NCBI GenBank assembly: GCA_030037515.1 | Contig: JASHRE010000345.1 | Span: 1 to 8,024, forward strand | Length of the DNA: 8,024 nucleotides | Origin: Candidatus Sulfotelmatobacter sp. | GTDB lineage: Bacteria > Acidobacteriota > Terriglobia > Terriglobales > Acidobacteriaceae | Reading direction: 5' to 3' | Part shown: piece after piece, positions 1-6,962 of the stretch | Numbering within the stretch: the stretch's first letter is position 1 | How the letters are laid out: each line of letters begins with the position of its first letter | Notes under the pieces: model-generated | What the model saw: the letters and a program-made list of their open reading frames with translations, nothing else | Database searches by the model: none | What the model was told of the DNA's origin: nothing | Translations under genes and position numbers: made by a program

Positions 1-36
1 CGCGTTGTTTGCGATTAAGGTGGGGAAGTTGACTTC

Positions 37-630
37 ATGCGCAGGAAATCAATCTCGCTCGTGGCGTTACTGATCTGTATTTCTTGCTCGCCTCGCGACT
101 TTCTCAGCCGCCGACTCGCTGCCGACCTGATTTCGGCATCACCGGCTTTCAAAGCTCCACAGCAGCTTCTGGTGCAGACTGGCATCGTTTCCAGCAAAGA
201 ATATCCTTCGCCGGAATTCCTGGTTCTTCAACACCGTGGCTGGCTGACCGCCACGAACGCCACGTGCCCGGCGGGAATCGCTCCGCCTCCATGCTGGGAT
301 CTGGCTCTGACTCCCTCCGGCGTGGACGCGGTGCGGTCCCTGCTTTCCTCGGATGACGCCATCAAGCCGTCCTTTACCATACCTGTGGCACGAAGGGAAT
401 TGGCAGATATCACCGGCATCAGCAAGCAGGCCAACGCCGCGGATGTCGAGTTCACTTGGCATTGGATTCCGCTGAACGAAATCGGCGCAGCACTCTATTC
501 CTCGGATGTGCGGTACCAGTCCAGCGTCGGCTTTCGCGATTTCGATGACGGATGGCGGGTCGTGACAAGTTCCACTCGCTCCGGCCAGGGGATCGACGAA
601 GCCCTCAAGAACGCCGCCCCTTCGTCGTGA
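37..630 (+). CDS. Hypothetical exported protein, possible lipoprotein
   Basis: This gene encodes a 197-residue protein of unknown function. The N-terminus has a basic n-region (MRRK) and a short hydrophobic stretch (about residues 6-16) ending at Cys17 in the sequence ICISC. This looks like a signal peptide and possibly a lipobox, though the residue at -3 is Cys rather than Leu, so lipidation is uncertain. The mature part is soluble with no further membrane segment. It contains two Cys in the middle (ATCPAG and PPCWD) and a C-terminal aromatic/acidic segment, FRDFDDGWRVV. A purine-rich stretch, AAGGTGGGGAAG, lies about ten bases before the ATG and supports this start. The stop codon overlaps a possible GTG start of the next (broken) gene, so the two were probably translationally coupled. 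Codon use looks normal. I recognise no enzymatic motif. Confidence 0.7.
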   Translation: MRRKSISLVALLICISCSPRDFLSRRLAADLISASPAFKAPQQLLVQTGIVSSKEYPSPEFLVLQHRGWLTATNATCPAGIAPPPCWDLALTPSGVDAVRSLLSSDDAIKPSFTIPVARRELADITGISKQANAADVEFTWHWIPLNEIGAALYSSDVRYQSSVGFRDFDDGWRVVTSSTRSGQGIDEALKNAAPSS

Positions 631-1985
631 ACACGACAATCCGTTCCGGAACCGGCCGGGCCGCCGTTTTTCTCAAAGTGATGACGCCGCGGCGTCTTCG
701 CGCCCAAGCGATCGTTCTCGCCGCCTGTCTGTGGGGAGTTTGCGCGGCAGACTTCGTCGCCCCCGGACCGCTTGACCGTGCTGGCAACGTTAAACTCCAG
801 GACTTCCTTTCCTTTTATGTGTTCCGATGCTGACCGCGCGCCACCGCGCCGCGGAAATCCACAACCAAACAGTTCAGCGGCAGCAAATCCAGGAAATCCT
901 CCATCAACCGACGCAAGGGGAGGTGCCACATCTCCATGTTCCTCAAGTCGCACTGATTTTCCTTCCCCCCAGCAGATATTCGTTCGCCACTGCTGACAAA
1001 ATCGGGACCGTCCTCGGCCCGCTGATTTATTTCGGACGCGTCTGCGCCTCAGGAAATGTTGTCAGACGCCATCGCCGTCTTCAGGGAGGTTCGCAGTCTC
1101 CAAGAACGAACGACGTTCTGCCGGGGCGGCGTGTATTTACGGTCACCAGGAAGGCTCTCCGGTGGTTCAATGGACATTGATGATTGGCGGAGCAATCGCC
1201 GGCCGCTGTTGCTCGCCGCGCTCGCGTTTCCTCCCCTGTTTCACCTCTTTGTCCGCGGACAAAGCTCTTTTTTGGTCCTGTTCTGCTTCGTTCTCGCCCT
1301 CCCTGCATTTAGCGCCAAACGAGAATTCCCTGCAGCAGTCGCGCTCGGCTTGCTGATCATCAAGCCGCAATTTCTTGTTGCAATTCACCCTGTTATTCGC
1401 CACGGCCTCGAAGCCGCTCTCGGGTCTCCCGTCGTCCGCCTTCGCGCAACTCGCTTGTGCCTGCCCCCGCAATTAAGAGTTACGTCGAGTTCCAGCGCGA
1501 GGTGCGTCACCGGATCAGTTCCGCAGAACCTGCCTCGCTCCCGTTCAGATGCACTCATTTGGTTCCTTTGGACCTTGCTGATCCCATCGCCGTTGATCGC
1601 GTTTGCGGCTTACGTTGTCAGCGGCGCCACCATCGCGATCGCAGCGCGCGTCTGGAAAATCGAACGCACCCTCGCACTCCGGTTTTCAGCGCTGACTCTG
1701 GCGGCCCGTCCTCGTGAATCCGCACCTATTCATCTACGACCTGTTGGTCCTCGCTCCGGTGCTTCTGCCCCTTGTGGACTCGGGCATGGCCCATCCCGAC
1801 CACGCTCTCAGCCGGCAAGTTCCCACCCTCTCATATTTCGCATTTCTGCTCCCGCTCTTCGGTCCGTCTCAAGGTGGACACATCTGCAACCCTCTCTCAT
1901 CGCCTTCGCAGCCCTGCTGTGCACACTGTTGCGATGCCCTACTGGCAGTCACCAACTTGCTTCGACCGAAGCGCGCGTTGTATAA
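627..1985 (+). pseudogene. Degenerate GT87 (DUF2029) membrane mannosyltransferase-like gene, multiply frameshifted
   Basis: GT87-family proteins are multi-pass membrane glycosyltransferases using polyprenyl-phosphate sugars. Conserved-looking segments appear in order but in changing frames. Near 681-825 are a first membrane helix and KLQDFLSFYV. A second frame at about 827-1050 gives HRAAEIHNQTVQRQQ and VALIFLPPSRYSFATA. The original first frame at about 1185-1405 gives FPPLFHLFVRGQSS and GLLIIKPQF. Then come SSAFAQLACAC (about 1426-1456), SSAEPASLPF (to about 1545), QMHSFGSF (1546-1569), WTLLIPSPLIAFAAYVVSG (from 1569), VNPHLFIYDLLVLAP (about 1710-1865) and SRWTHLQPSLIAFAALL (to 1985). At least eight frame changes are needed, so no functional product is expected. 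Several changes look like single-base gains or losses in short homopolymers, such as a missing T at 1567-1569 and an extra C near 1705. The start is GTG at 627, overlapping the previous stop as GTGA, or ATG at 681. About 1050-1185 could not be assigned. Sequencing or assembly error is the alternative to true decay. Confidence 0.75.
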
Positions 1986-1986
1986 C
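1957..1986 (+). promoter_or_regulatory. Candidate sigma-70-type promoter for the S9 peptidase gene
   Basis: TTGCTT (1957-1962) is followed after 18 bases by TATAAC (1981-1986), with the downstream ATG at 2007. The -10 box matches the consensus at five of six bases and the -35 at three of six. It overlaps the end of the degenerate GT87 gene. A start site about 7 bases after the -10 would leave a leader of roughly 14 bases, which would explain the lack of a Shine-Dalgarno sequence. This is pattern inference only. Confidence 0.35.
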
Positions 1987-2006
1987 GCTTCTTCCCATCG
2001 GCTCAT

Positions 2007-4184
2007 ATGCCAATCAGAAAAATTCTCCCCCTATGCTTGCTGACATTCATTGGTGCGGTGGTTTTCGCCGCCCAAAGCCAAGCCACGCCCAAGCCCAAGC
2101 TGACGCTCGACGATTTTTTCAACTCGGTCAGCTTTCCCGCGCTGGAGATTTCTCCGGACGGCCACGCCATCATCATCGAAACCATACGCGCCGATTGGGA
2201 TCAACAGATCTTTCGTCACGATCTCTGGCTTTACCGTGAGGATCGCGGCGGGCTGCTCCAATTGACGCAGTCCGGCCACGATTCTGATCCGCGTTGGTCG
2301 CCCGACGGCAAATGGATCGCGTTCCTCTCCGAACGCAAAACTTCCGCCGAAAAGAGCGATGACGCCGATTCCGATTCCAAAGACGAACCGGCCAGCCAGC
2401 TCTATCTGATTTCTCCGACCGGAGGGGAAGCGTTCGCCGTCACCGAAGGCGCAGAAGACGTTCACGCATTCTCGTGGTCGGCGGATTCGCAAACCATTTA
2501 TTTCGCTACTCGCCAGCCGTGGACCAAGGCGCAGAAGGACGATTACAAAAAAGCGTGGAAGGACGTTGTGCAGTATCGCACGGCTGAACGAGGTGACACG
2601 ATCTTCGCGCTCGATCTCTCGGCCGCACTCGCCCGGCACGACGCCTCACCCGCGAAGATCGAAACAAGGAAGGGTGACTCCGAGGAACAGCCCGACCTGA
2701 CTCCCGGGGGGCAGGCGATCGCGACCACGCCGCTTCGCGTCGACAAGCTGTTTGCCTCGCCTGACGGCCGAAAACTTGCGTTTCTGAGCAACGCCGTCAA
2801 CCAGCGTGAGGAAAAAAACGAAGACGTCGAAATCTATGTTCTCGATGTCGAGCGGGCGCCCTCGCCCGCGACGGCTGCCAATTCCGAAACCGCTCCAGCT
2901 GGGAAGCTAGCCGAGCCCGTCCGGGTTACGCATAACACAGCCGTCGAAACGCATCCCCGCTGGGCCAACGACGGCCGCCACATTTTCTTCAGCAACGATG
3001 TGGGGAACCCGATGGGCCCATACCTCGATCTTCAGCCGCACCTTTTTTGGGTTGACACCGAAAGCGGCAAAACAGAGCAATGGGACAAGAACTTCGTCGG
3101 TGATGTCGAAGCCTATGCCGTTGCCGGAAATTTCATCCTCGCTTCCGCGCGTCTGGGCACCGAAGTCCAAATATACTCCGCGAATTCTCCCTCAGATTCC
3201 TTTCACCGCATCGCAACCTGGTCAGGCACATACGAGGATATTTCTGCCGCCCCGGGCTCGCCGCGGGTTGCCTTTATCTATTCTTCCCTCGACAAGCCCG
3301 AAGAAATCTATATCGCTGACTCCGCTGACAAACTCGATCAGGCTCGCCCGATCACGTCCTTTAATCGCATTCTGGCCGAGAAAGACCTTCCCCAAGGCAA
3401 ACCGTATCGCTGGAAGGCCGACGACGGCACAAGCGTGGAGGGCATGCTGATCTATCCTCCGGGGAAGTTCGAGGCCAAGCATCTCCCCGTGTTCACATTC
3501 ATTCATGGTGGACCAAACGATGCCGACGGCAACCATTTTGAAGCTGACTGGTACCAGTGGGCCGCGCTCGCCGCCACCAACGGATGGCTCGTATTCGAGC
3601 CCAACTATCGTGGCTCAACCGGCTACGGCGACAAGTTTCTCGAACAGATCGTTCCAGTCATCGTCTCGCGTCCGGGAAAAGACATTCTCGAAGGTGTCGA
3701 CGCCCTGGTGAAAGACGGCATCGCCGACCCCGATCATCTCACGGTTGGTGGCTACAGCTACGGCGGATACATGACCAACTGGCTTATTACGCAGTCGACG
3801 CGTTGGAAGGCCGCGGTCACGGGTGCGGGGGCGGTCGAGCACGTTGGCAACTGGGGCAATGACGACACGTCTTATGACGACGCCTATTTCCTTGGCGGAC
3901 GCCCCTGGGAGGCTCCGCAGCACTACCACGATGAAGCCGCAATCTTCCAGATCGACAGAGTCACGACCCCCACGCACATGGTCGCGGGCGCCGATGACAT
4001 CCGCGTCGCCGTGCTCGAGGATTACCTGCTTGAGCACGCACTTTACTCGCTCGGCACTCCCAGCGCGCTGTTGATTTTTCCCGGTGAGGGTCACTCGTTA
4101 CAGAAAAATCCATGGCACGGAAAGATCAAGGTGCGAGAAGAATTGAAGTGGCTGGAAAAGTACGGCGGCGTTCCGGCAAATTGA
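2007..4184 (+). CDS. Secreted S9 family peptidase (prolyl oligopeptidase / acylaminoacyl-peptidase type)
   Basis: This 725-residue serine peptidase probably cleaves short peptides outside the cytoplasm. A signal peptide covers about residues 1-26 (MPIRK basic region, hydrophobic core, likely cleavage after A22 or A26). Residues about 30-460 carry beta-propeller blade motifs of the S/A-PDG type, around W97 (WSPDGKWIAF), W157, S251-G254 (SPDGRKLAF) and W319. An acidic, disordered-looking insert (KSDDADSDSKDE) follows the first blade. The catalytic alpha/beta-hydrolase domain starts near residue 469. It shows the HGGP oxyanion region (H500), NYRGSTGYG with Y534, the nucleophile elbow GGYSYGG (Ser584), Asp664 in GADDIRV and His696 in GEGHS. 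The usual His of the HGxxD motif is Ala here. Family, triad and length are convincing; the substrate cannot be read from sequence. The start is chosen for its signal peptide; no Shine-Dalgarno is visible. Confidence 0.93.
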   Translation: MPIRKILPLCLLTFIGAVVFAAQSQATPKPKLTLDDFFNSVSFPALEISPDGHAIIIETIRADWDQQIFRHDLWLYREDRGGLLQLTQSGHDSDPRWSPDGKWIAFLSERKTSAEKSDDADSDSKDEPASQLYLISPTGGEAFAVTEGAEDVHAFSWSADSQTIYFATRQPWTKAQKDDYKKAWKDVVQYRTAERGDTIFALDLSAALARHDASPAKIETRKGDSEEQPDLTPGGQAIATTPLRVDKLFASPDGRKLAFLSNAVNQREEKNEDVEIYVLDVERAPSPATAANSETAPAGKLAEPVRVTHNTAVETHPRWANDGRHIFFSNDVGNPMGPYLDLQPHLFWVDTESGKTEQWDKNFVGDVEAYAVAGNFILASARLGTEVQIYSANSPSDSFHRIATWSGTYEDISAAPGSPRVAFIYSSLDKPEEIYIADSADKLDQARPITSFNRILAEKDLPQGKPYRWKADDGTSVEGMLIYPPGKFEAKHLPVFTFIHGGPNDADGNHFEADWYQWAALAATNGWLVFEPNYRGSTGYGDKFLEQIVPVIVSRPGKDILEGVDALVKDGIADPDHLTVGGYSYGGYMTNWLITQSTRWKAAVTGAGAVEHVGNWGNDDTSYDDAYFLGGRPWEAPQHYHDEAAIFQIDRVTTPTHMVAGADDIRVAVLEDYLLEHALYSLGTPSALLIFPGEGHSLQKNPWHGKIKVREELKWLEKYGGVPAN

Positions 4185-4245
4185 AAATCACCTCACCCCG
4201 CATTCAATCTCCGCATGTGTAGCCGCAAAGATCCCCGTCCGTGGT

Positions 4246-4262
4246 TGCGCGCTCAGCGCGCA
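4246..4262. terminator. Perfect 7-bp hairpin between convergent genes, possible bidirectional terminator
   Basis: TGCGCGC (4246-4252) and GCGCGCA (4256-4262) form a perfect GC-rich stem with a three-base TCA loop. It lies 62 bases after the S9 peptidase stop and 145 bases after the stop of the minus-strand peroxiredoxin. No U-tract follows on either strand, so intrinsic termination is uncertain; it may simply be an mRNA 3'-end stabilising hairpin. Confidence 0.35.
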
Positions 4263-4340
4263 CTCATGCCAAACGCGGGACAACTTCTCGGGGACGACGC
4301 CTCGAGGCTGTGTCGCTTTTGTTCTTCCAACGCTCCGATA

Positions 4341-4412
4341 AGCTGAACGCGTCGCTGTCGCTCTGCCAGGCAGCCGATGCGTCCGCCCCTACAGGAGCAT
4401 TCCCGTTCAGCT
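4341..4412. repeat. 9-bp perfect inverted repeat spanning the 3' end of the selenoperoxiredoxin gene
   Basis: AGCTGAACG at 4341-4349 is the exact reverse complement of CGTTCAGCT at 4404-4412, with 54 bases between. The right arm contains the terminal UGA codon of the minus-strand peroxiredoxin (4409-4407). In the transcript the pair would close a long stem-loop beginning at the stop codon. It may help termination or mRNA stability. A chance occurrence is possible. Confidence 0.35.
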
Positions 4413-4970
4413 TTTCATCTTCGGACGCGCGCACGCATCCACGATCTTCTTGGGATCGATCGCGTCCTTATCGACTTGCTCCTCTAGAATTTTTCCATCC
4501 TTATCGATCAGGAAATTCACTCGCCGGGCCGCCTGATACTGATCTTTGTAGATGCCGTACTCACGAGTGACTTTTCCACCCCAGTCGCTCAGCAGCGGGA
4601 ACGTGACTCCAATCTGGTCGGCGAACGCTTTATTCGCAAAGGCGCTATCCATGCTCACACCCAGGACCTGGGTGTCGGCCGCTTCCAGGGTCTTCAGATT
4701 CGCCTGAAAGTTTTTCATCTGCTGCGTTCAACCCCCGGTGAAGGCAAAAACATAAAATGCGAGCACTACGTTTTGCTTGCCGCGATAATCGCTGAGCTTT
4801 ACCTGTTTGAGATCACTGCCATCAAAATATTTCAAGGTGAAGTCAGGCGCTAACTCGCCCACTTTTGGCATCTGCGCGTTCTCCTGTTGAGCGAGCACCG
4901 GGCGGCTCATGGCCAGCGAACTCGCCAGCAGCAAGATCAGCCCCAGAGCTCCTGAGCGTTTGGTGTGCAT
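4407..4970 (-). CDS. Exported AhpC/TSA-family peroxiredoxin with probable selenocysteine (UGA) at the peroxidatic position
   Basis: This 187-residue thiol/selenol peroxidase is predicted to reduce peroxides outside the cytoplasm. The gene has one in-frame UGA (4730-4728); both halves are in the same frame and together make one complete peroxiredoxin. N-terminal: signal peptide MHTKRSGALGLILLLASSLA, cleavage probably after VLA27, then VGELAPDFTL. Active-site segment: VVLAFYVFAFTGG-U81-TQQM, where relatives have Cys. C-terminal: VLGVSMDS, FPLLSD, REYGIY and RVNFLIDKDGKI, all typical of AhpC/TSA proteins. Cys180 (VDACARP) is the only Cys in the predicted mature protein and could act as resolving residue. 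The start at 4970 is preceded by AAGGAGG at 4987-4981; in-frame codons upstream to 5057 look non-coding. A SECIS-like hairpin follows the UGA. The final stop is also UGA. It diverges from the acyl-CoA ligase gene. The alternative is a Cys codon mutated to UGA, or a sequence error. Confidence 0.85.
4692..4709 (-). promoter_or_regulatory. Candidate bacterial SECIS element
   Basis: On the coding (minus) strand UUUCAG (4709-4704) pairs with CUGAAG (4697-4692) through six base pairs, one of them U-G. They enclose the six-base loop GCGAAU (4703-4698). Twenty-four bases separate the UGA from the loop, and the first loop base is G. The published bacterial SECIS model asks for an upper stem of at least about 4 bp, a small apical loop with a G among its first two bases, and about 16-37 bases from UGA to loop; all are met. 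The energy was not computed. Confidence 0.7.
4728..4730 (-). other. In-frame UGA, predicted selenocysteine codon (Sec81)
   Basis: Reading the minus strand, the codons are ACC GGG GGT TGA ACG CAG CAG ATG (T-G-G-U-T-Q-Q-M). The UGA falls where AhpC/TSA peroxiredoxins carry the peroxidatic Cys, in an FTxxC-T context. It is the only interruption between the two conserved halves, with no frame change. Confidence 0.8.
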
Positions 4971-4980
4971 GGTTTCGAAC

Positions 4981-4987
4981 CCTCCTT
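4981..4987 (-). promoter_or_regulatory. Strong Shine-Dalgarno that sets the peroxiredoxin start
   Basis: AAGGAGG on the minus strand lies ten bases before the ATG at 4970. It is the best ribosome binding site in the window and decides between this start and the longer in-frame option at 5057, which would place 29 unlikely residues before the signal peptide. Confidence 0.75.
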
Positions 4988-5056
4988 GCTGCGACCTAGC
5001 ATATCCTTCGGTAACGCTTCCCGTAAACTCGCGGGTACTCCGAGCTAGGTTTAGCA

Positions 5057-5096
5057 TTGCTCAATCAGCCCGCAAACCAGTACATTCTGTTCAGAA
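5057..5096 (+). promoter_or_regulatory. Candidate promoter and overlapping dyad upstream of acyl-CoA ligase gene
   Basis: TTGCTC (5057-5062) is followed after 18 bases by TACATT (5081-5086), 35 bases before the ATG at 5122. A perfect short dyad, TTCTG-TT-CAGAA (5085-5096), overlaps the end of the -10 box and the expected start site, where a repressor could bind. The spacing and the TTGCT start resemble the candidate at 1957-1986. The region is divergent with the peroxiredoxin gene. Evidence is weak and based only on pattern. Confidence 0.3.
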
Positions 5097-5121
5097 CTGC
5101 GGCAAATCTCCGTCCAAACCG

Positions 5122-6927
5122 ATGAGCCTCGCCACTTTAAACGATATCTTCTTCGCCGCCGTCGAGCGCAATCTCGAGCGCATGATGTTGTATCGGCGCA
5201 ACGCAAAGTGGCTGCCCGTTTCCTCTCACGAATTTGGACGCCGGGTCGCGCGCACCGCCCATGCTCTCGACGATTTGGGCATTGGCGCGGGGGATCGGAT
5301 CGGCCTCCTCAGCGAGAACCGACCCGAGTGGTCGATTGCCGATATGGCGTGTCTGCTGCTCGGCGCAGTAACTGTGCCCGTCTACACGACGCTGACTGCT
5401 GAACAAACCGCGTTTGTGCTGCGCGATTCTGGATGCTGCGCCGTTTTCGTTTCCTCCGACCAACAGTTGCACAAAGTTCTTTCCGTTCTTGCGCAGACTC
5501 AAATCGGAAGGATCTTCGTCATGGATTCTCTGGAGTTCTCAGGCGATCTTGCTCCATTCGCGCAGCAATGCACAACCGTCGAGCAGATTACGGCGGGACA
5601 AGATCCCAGCCACGACACGCTTGGCCTGGAACTCGAACGCCGCGCCCGCGACGTCGCGCCCGACGATCTGGCCACGATCGTTTACACCTCCGGAACGACC
5701 GGCACTTCCAAAGGAGCGATGCTCACCCACGGCAACATCGCGTCGAATGTATCGTTTTCTCTCGGGGGATTCGATGTCCAGCCCGGCGACCTCAGCGTCT
5801 CTTTTCTGCCGCTCTGCCACATCACCGCGCGTCACCTCGACTTCGCCATGATGTATCACGGCGTGACACTGGCCTATTGTCCATTTCTCGATCGCTTGCC
5901 GGTCACGCTGCTCGAAGTGCGGCCTACAACCTTCGTCGCTGTGCCTCGCGTCTATGAAAAAATTTATGCGCAAACTGAGCTGAAGGCGAAGGGCTTTCCG
6001 AAGGCCGCGATCTTTGATTGGGCTCTTCGAGTCGGCGGGCGCCACAAACCCGAGATCCTCGCCGGCAAATCTCCGACGTCCCCAGGCTGGAAGCTTGCGA
6101 ACAAGTTGGTTTTTTCCAAAATCCGCGAAGGCCTCGGCGGCCGTGTGCGTACGTTTATCTCCGGCGGCGCACCCCTCGGTCGGGAATTAGCCGAGTGGTA
6201 TGCGACCGTCGGCGTCCGCATTCACGAAGGCTACGGATTAACCGAGACTTCGCCCGTGATCGCGGTCAACACACCAGTCAATCATCGCATCGGCACCGTA
6301 GGCAAGATTCTGCCGAACATCGAAGTCCGCATCGCCGAGGATGGCGAAATCCTCGTCCGCGGGCCGTCCATTTTCAAGGGTTATTGGAATCGCCCCGAAG
6401 AGACCAAAGCCGCTGTGGAAAACGGCTGGTTCAAAACTGGCGACATCGGCCAGATCGATGCCGATGGATATCTCTCCGTGACCGATCGCAAAAAAGATCT
6501 CATCAAGACCTCCGGTGGAAAATTCGTTGCCCCGCAGCCCATTGAAAATGCGCTCAAACTGAATCCCTTCATCGCAGTGCCGGCCATCATCGGCGATAAG
6601 CGCAAATTCGCGGCGGTGATGATTTCGCCCAATTTCGCTCGCCTGGAAGAATGGGCGCGCGAGAACGGAATTGCTTTTTCCTCGCGCGCCGACCTGGTCT
6701 CAAATCCGAAAGTGCAAGCGCTCTACGAAGCCGCCGTCGAGAACGTGAATCAGAGCCTCGCGCGTTTTGAGAAGCTCAAGCGGGTCATCGTGGTGGCCGA
6801 CGAATTTTCGCCCGACAACGGGATTCTCACGCCCACCCTAAAGCTTCGCCGCCGCGTCGTCGAAGATCGCTACCGCCAGCAGATCGATGAACTCTACGCA
6901 CAGGCCGAAGCGGTCAACACGTTGTAA
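5122..6927 (+). CDS. Long-chain fatty-acid--CoA ligase (AMP-forming)
   Basis: This 601-residue member of the acyl-adenylate superfamily (FAA1/ACSL-like, COG1022 type) activates fatty acids to acyl-AMP and then acyl-CoA at the cytoplasmic side of the membrane. It would feed beta-oxidation or lipid synthesis. Visible motifs are the phosphate-binding loop YTSGTTGTSKG (188-198), the GYGLTET adenylate motif (370-376), GWFKTGDIG with the ribose-binding Asp441, the hinge region DRKKDLIKTSGGK (455-467), and the C-terminal catalytic Lys574 in TPTLKLRR. All key residues are present and the length is normal. The ATG at 5122 is chosen because family similarity begins there (NDIFFAAVERN). The longer in-frame start at 4909 would overlap the opposite-strand peroxiredoxin and adds no conserved sequence. 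No clear Shine-Dalgarno is seen. The esterase gene follows 35 bases later on the same strand, so co-transcription is plausible. Chain-length preference cannot be deduced. Confidence 0.93.
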   Translation: MSLATLNDIFFAAVERNLERMMLYRRNAKWLPVSSHEFGRRVARTAHALDDLGIGAGDRIGLLSENRPEWSIADMACLLLGAVTVPVYTTLTAEQTAFVLRDSGCCAVFVSSDQQLHKVLSVLAQTQIGRIFVMDSLEFSGDLAPFAQQCTTVEQITAGQDPSHDTLGLELERRARDVAPDDLATIVYTSGTTGTSKGAMLTHGNIASNVSFSLGGFDVQPGDLSVSFLPLCHITARHLDFAMMYHGVTLAYCPFLDRLPVTLLEVRPTTFVAVPRVYEKIYAQTELKAKGFPKAAIFDWALRVGGRHKPEILAGKSPTSPGWKLANKLVFSKIREGLGGRVRTFISGGAPLGRELAEWYATVGVRIHEGYGLTETSPVIAVNTPVNHRIGTVGKILPNIEVRIAEDGEILVRGPSIFKGYWNRPEETKAAVENGWFKTGDIGQIDADGYLSVTDRKKDLIKTSGGKFVAPQPIENALKLNPFIAVPAIIGDKRKFAAVMISPNFARLEEWARENGIAFSSRADLVSNPKVQALYEAAVENVNQSLARFEKLKRVIVVADEFSPDNGILTPTLKLRRRVVEDRYRQQIDELYAQAEAVNTL

Positions 6928-6962
6928 CCGGACTTCAACAACTGCGTAGTAGACTTCCACGC

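Noticed and set aside
1056..1985. 309-codon open frame on the plus strand that could be taken for a gene
   Set aside because: Only parts of it resemble GT87 sequence; the intervening parts are out-of-frame translation (Arg/Pro/Ser-rich), and the matching codons continue in other frames. It is part of the degenerate gene, not an intact CDS.
2031..2639. Long minus-strand open frame within the S9 peptidase gene (and similar ones at 139-639, 3615-4094, 5539-6045 and 7068-7673)
   Set aside because: These are shadows of strongly coding plus-strand genes in a GC-rich genome, Arg-rich and without family signatures.
4241..4570. 109-codon plus-strand open frame in the convergent region
   Set aside because: It runs antisense over the C-terminal coding part of the peroxiredoxin, is Ser/Arg-rich without recognisable motifs, and has no ribosome binding site.
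4407..4718. Stand-alone 103-residue thioredoxin-fold protein starting at the internal ATG
   Set aside because: It lacks the N-terminal strand and active site of the fold and has no ribosome binding site. It is in phase with the upstream half across a single UGA, so it is better explained as the C-terminal part of a selenoprotein.
4728..4730. Programmed frameshift or simple nonsense mutation in the peroxiredoxin
   Set aside because: There is no frame change between the halves. The position at the peroxidatic residue plus a downstream SECIS-like hairpin makes Sec recoding the better explanation, although a Cys-codon mutation cannot be fully excluded from sequence alone.
4909..5121. N-terminal extension of the acyl-CoA ligase from an upstream in-frame ATG
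   Set aside because: It is antisense to the peroxiredoxin start and signal peptide and shows no ligase-like residues; conserved sequence begins at 5122.
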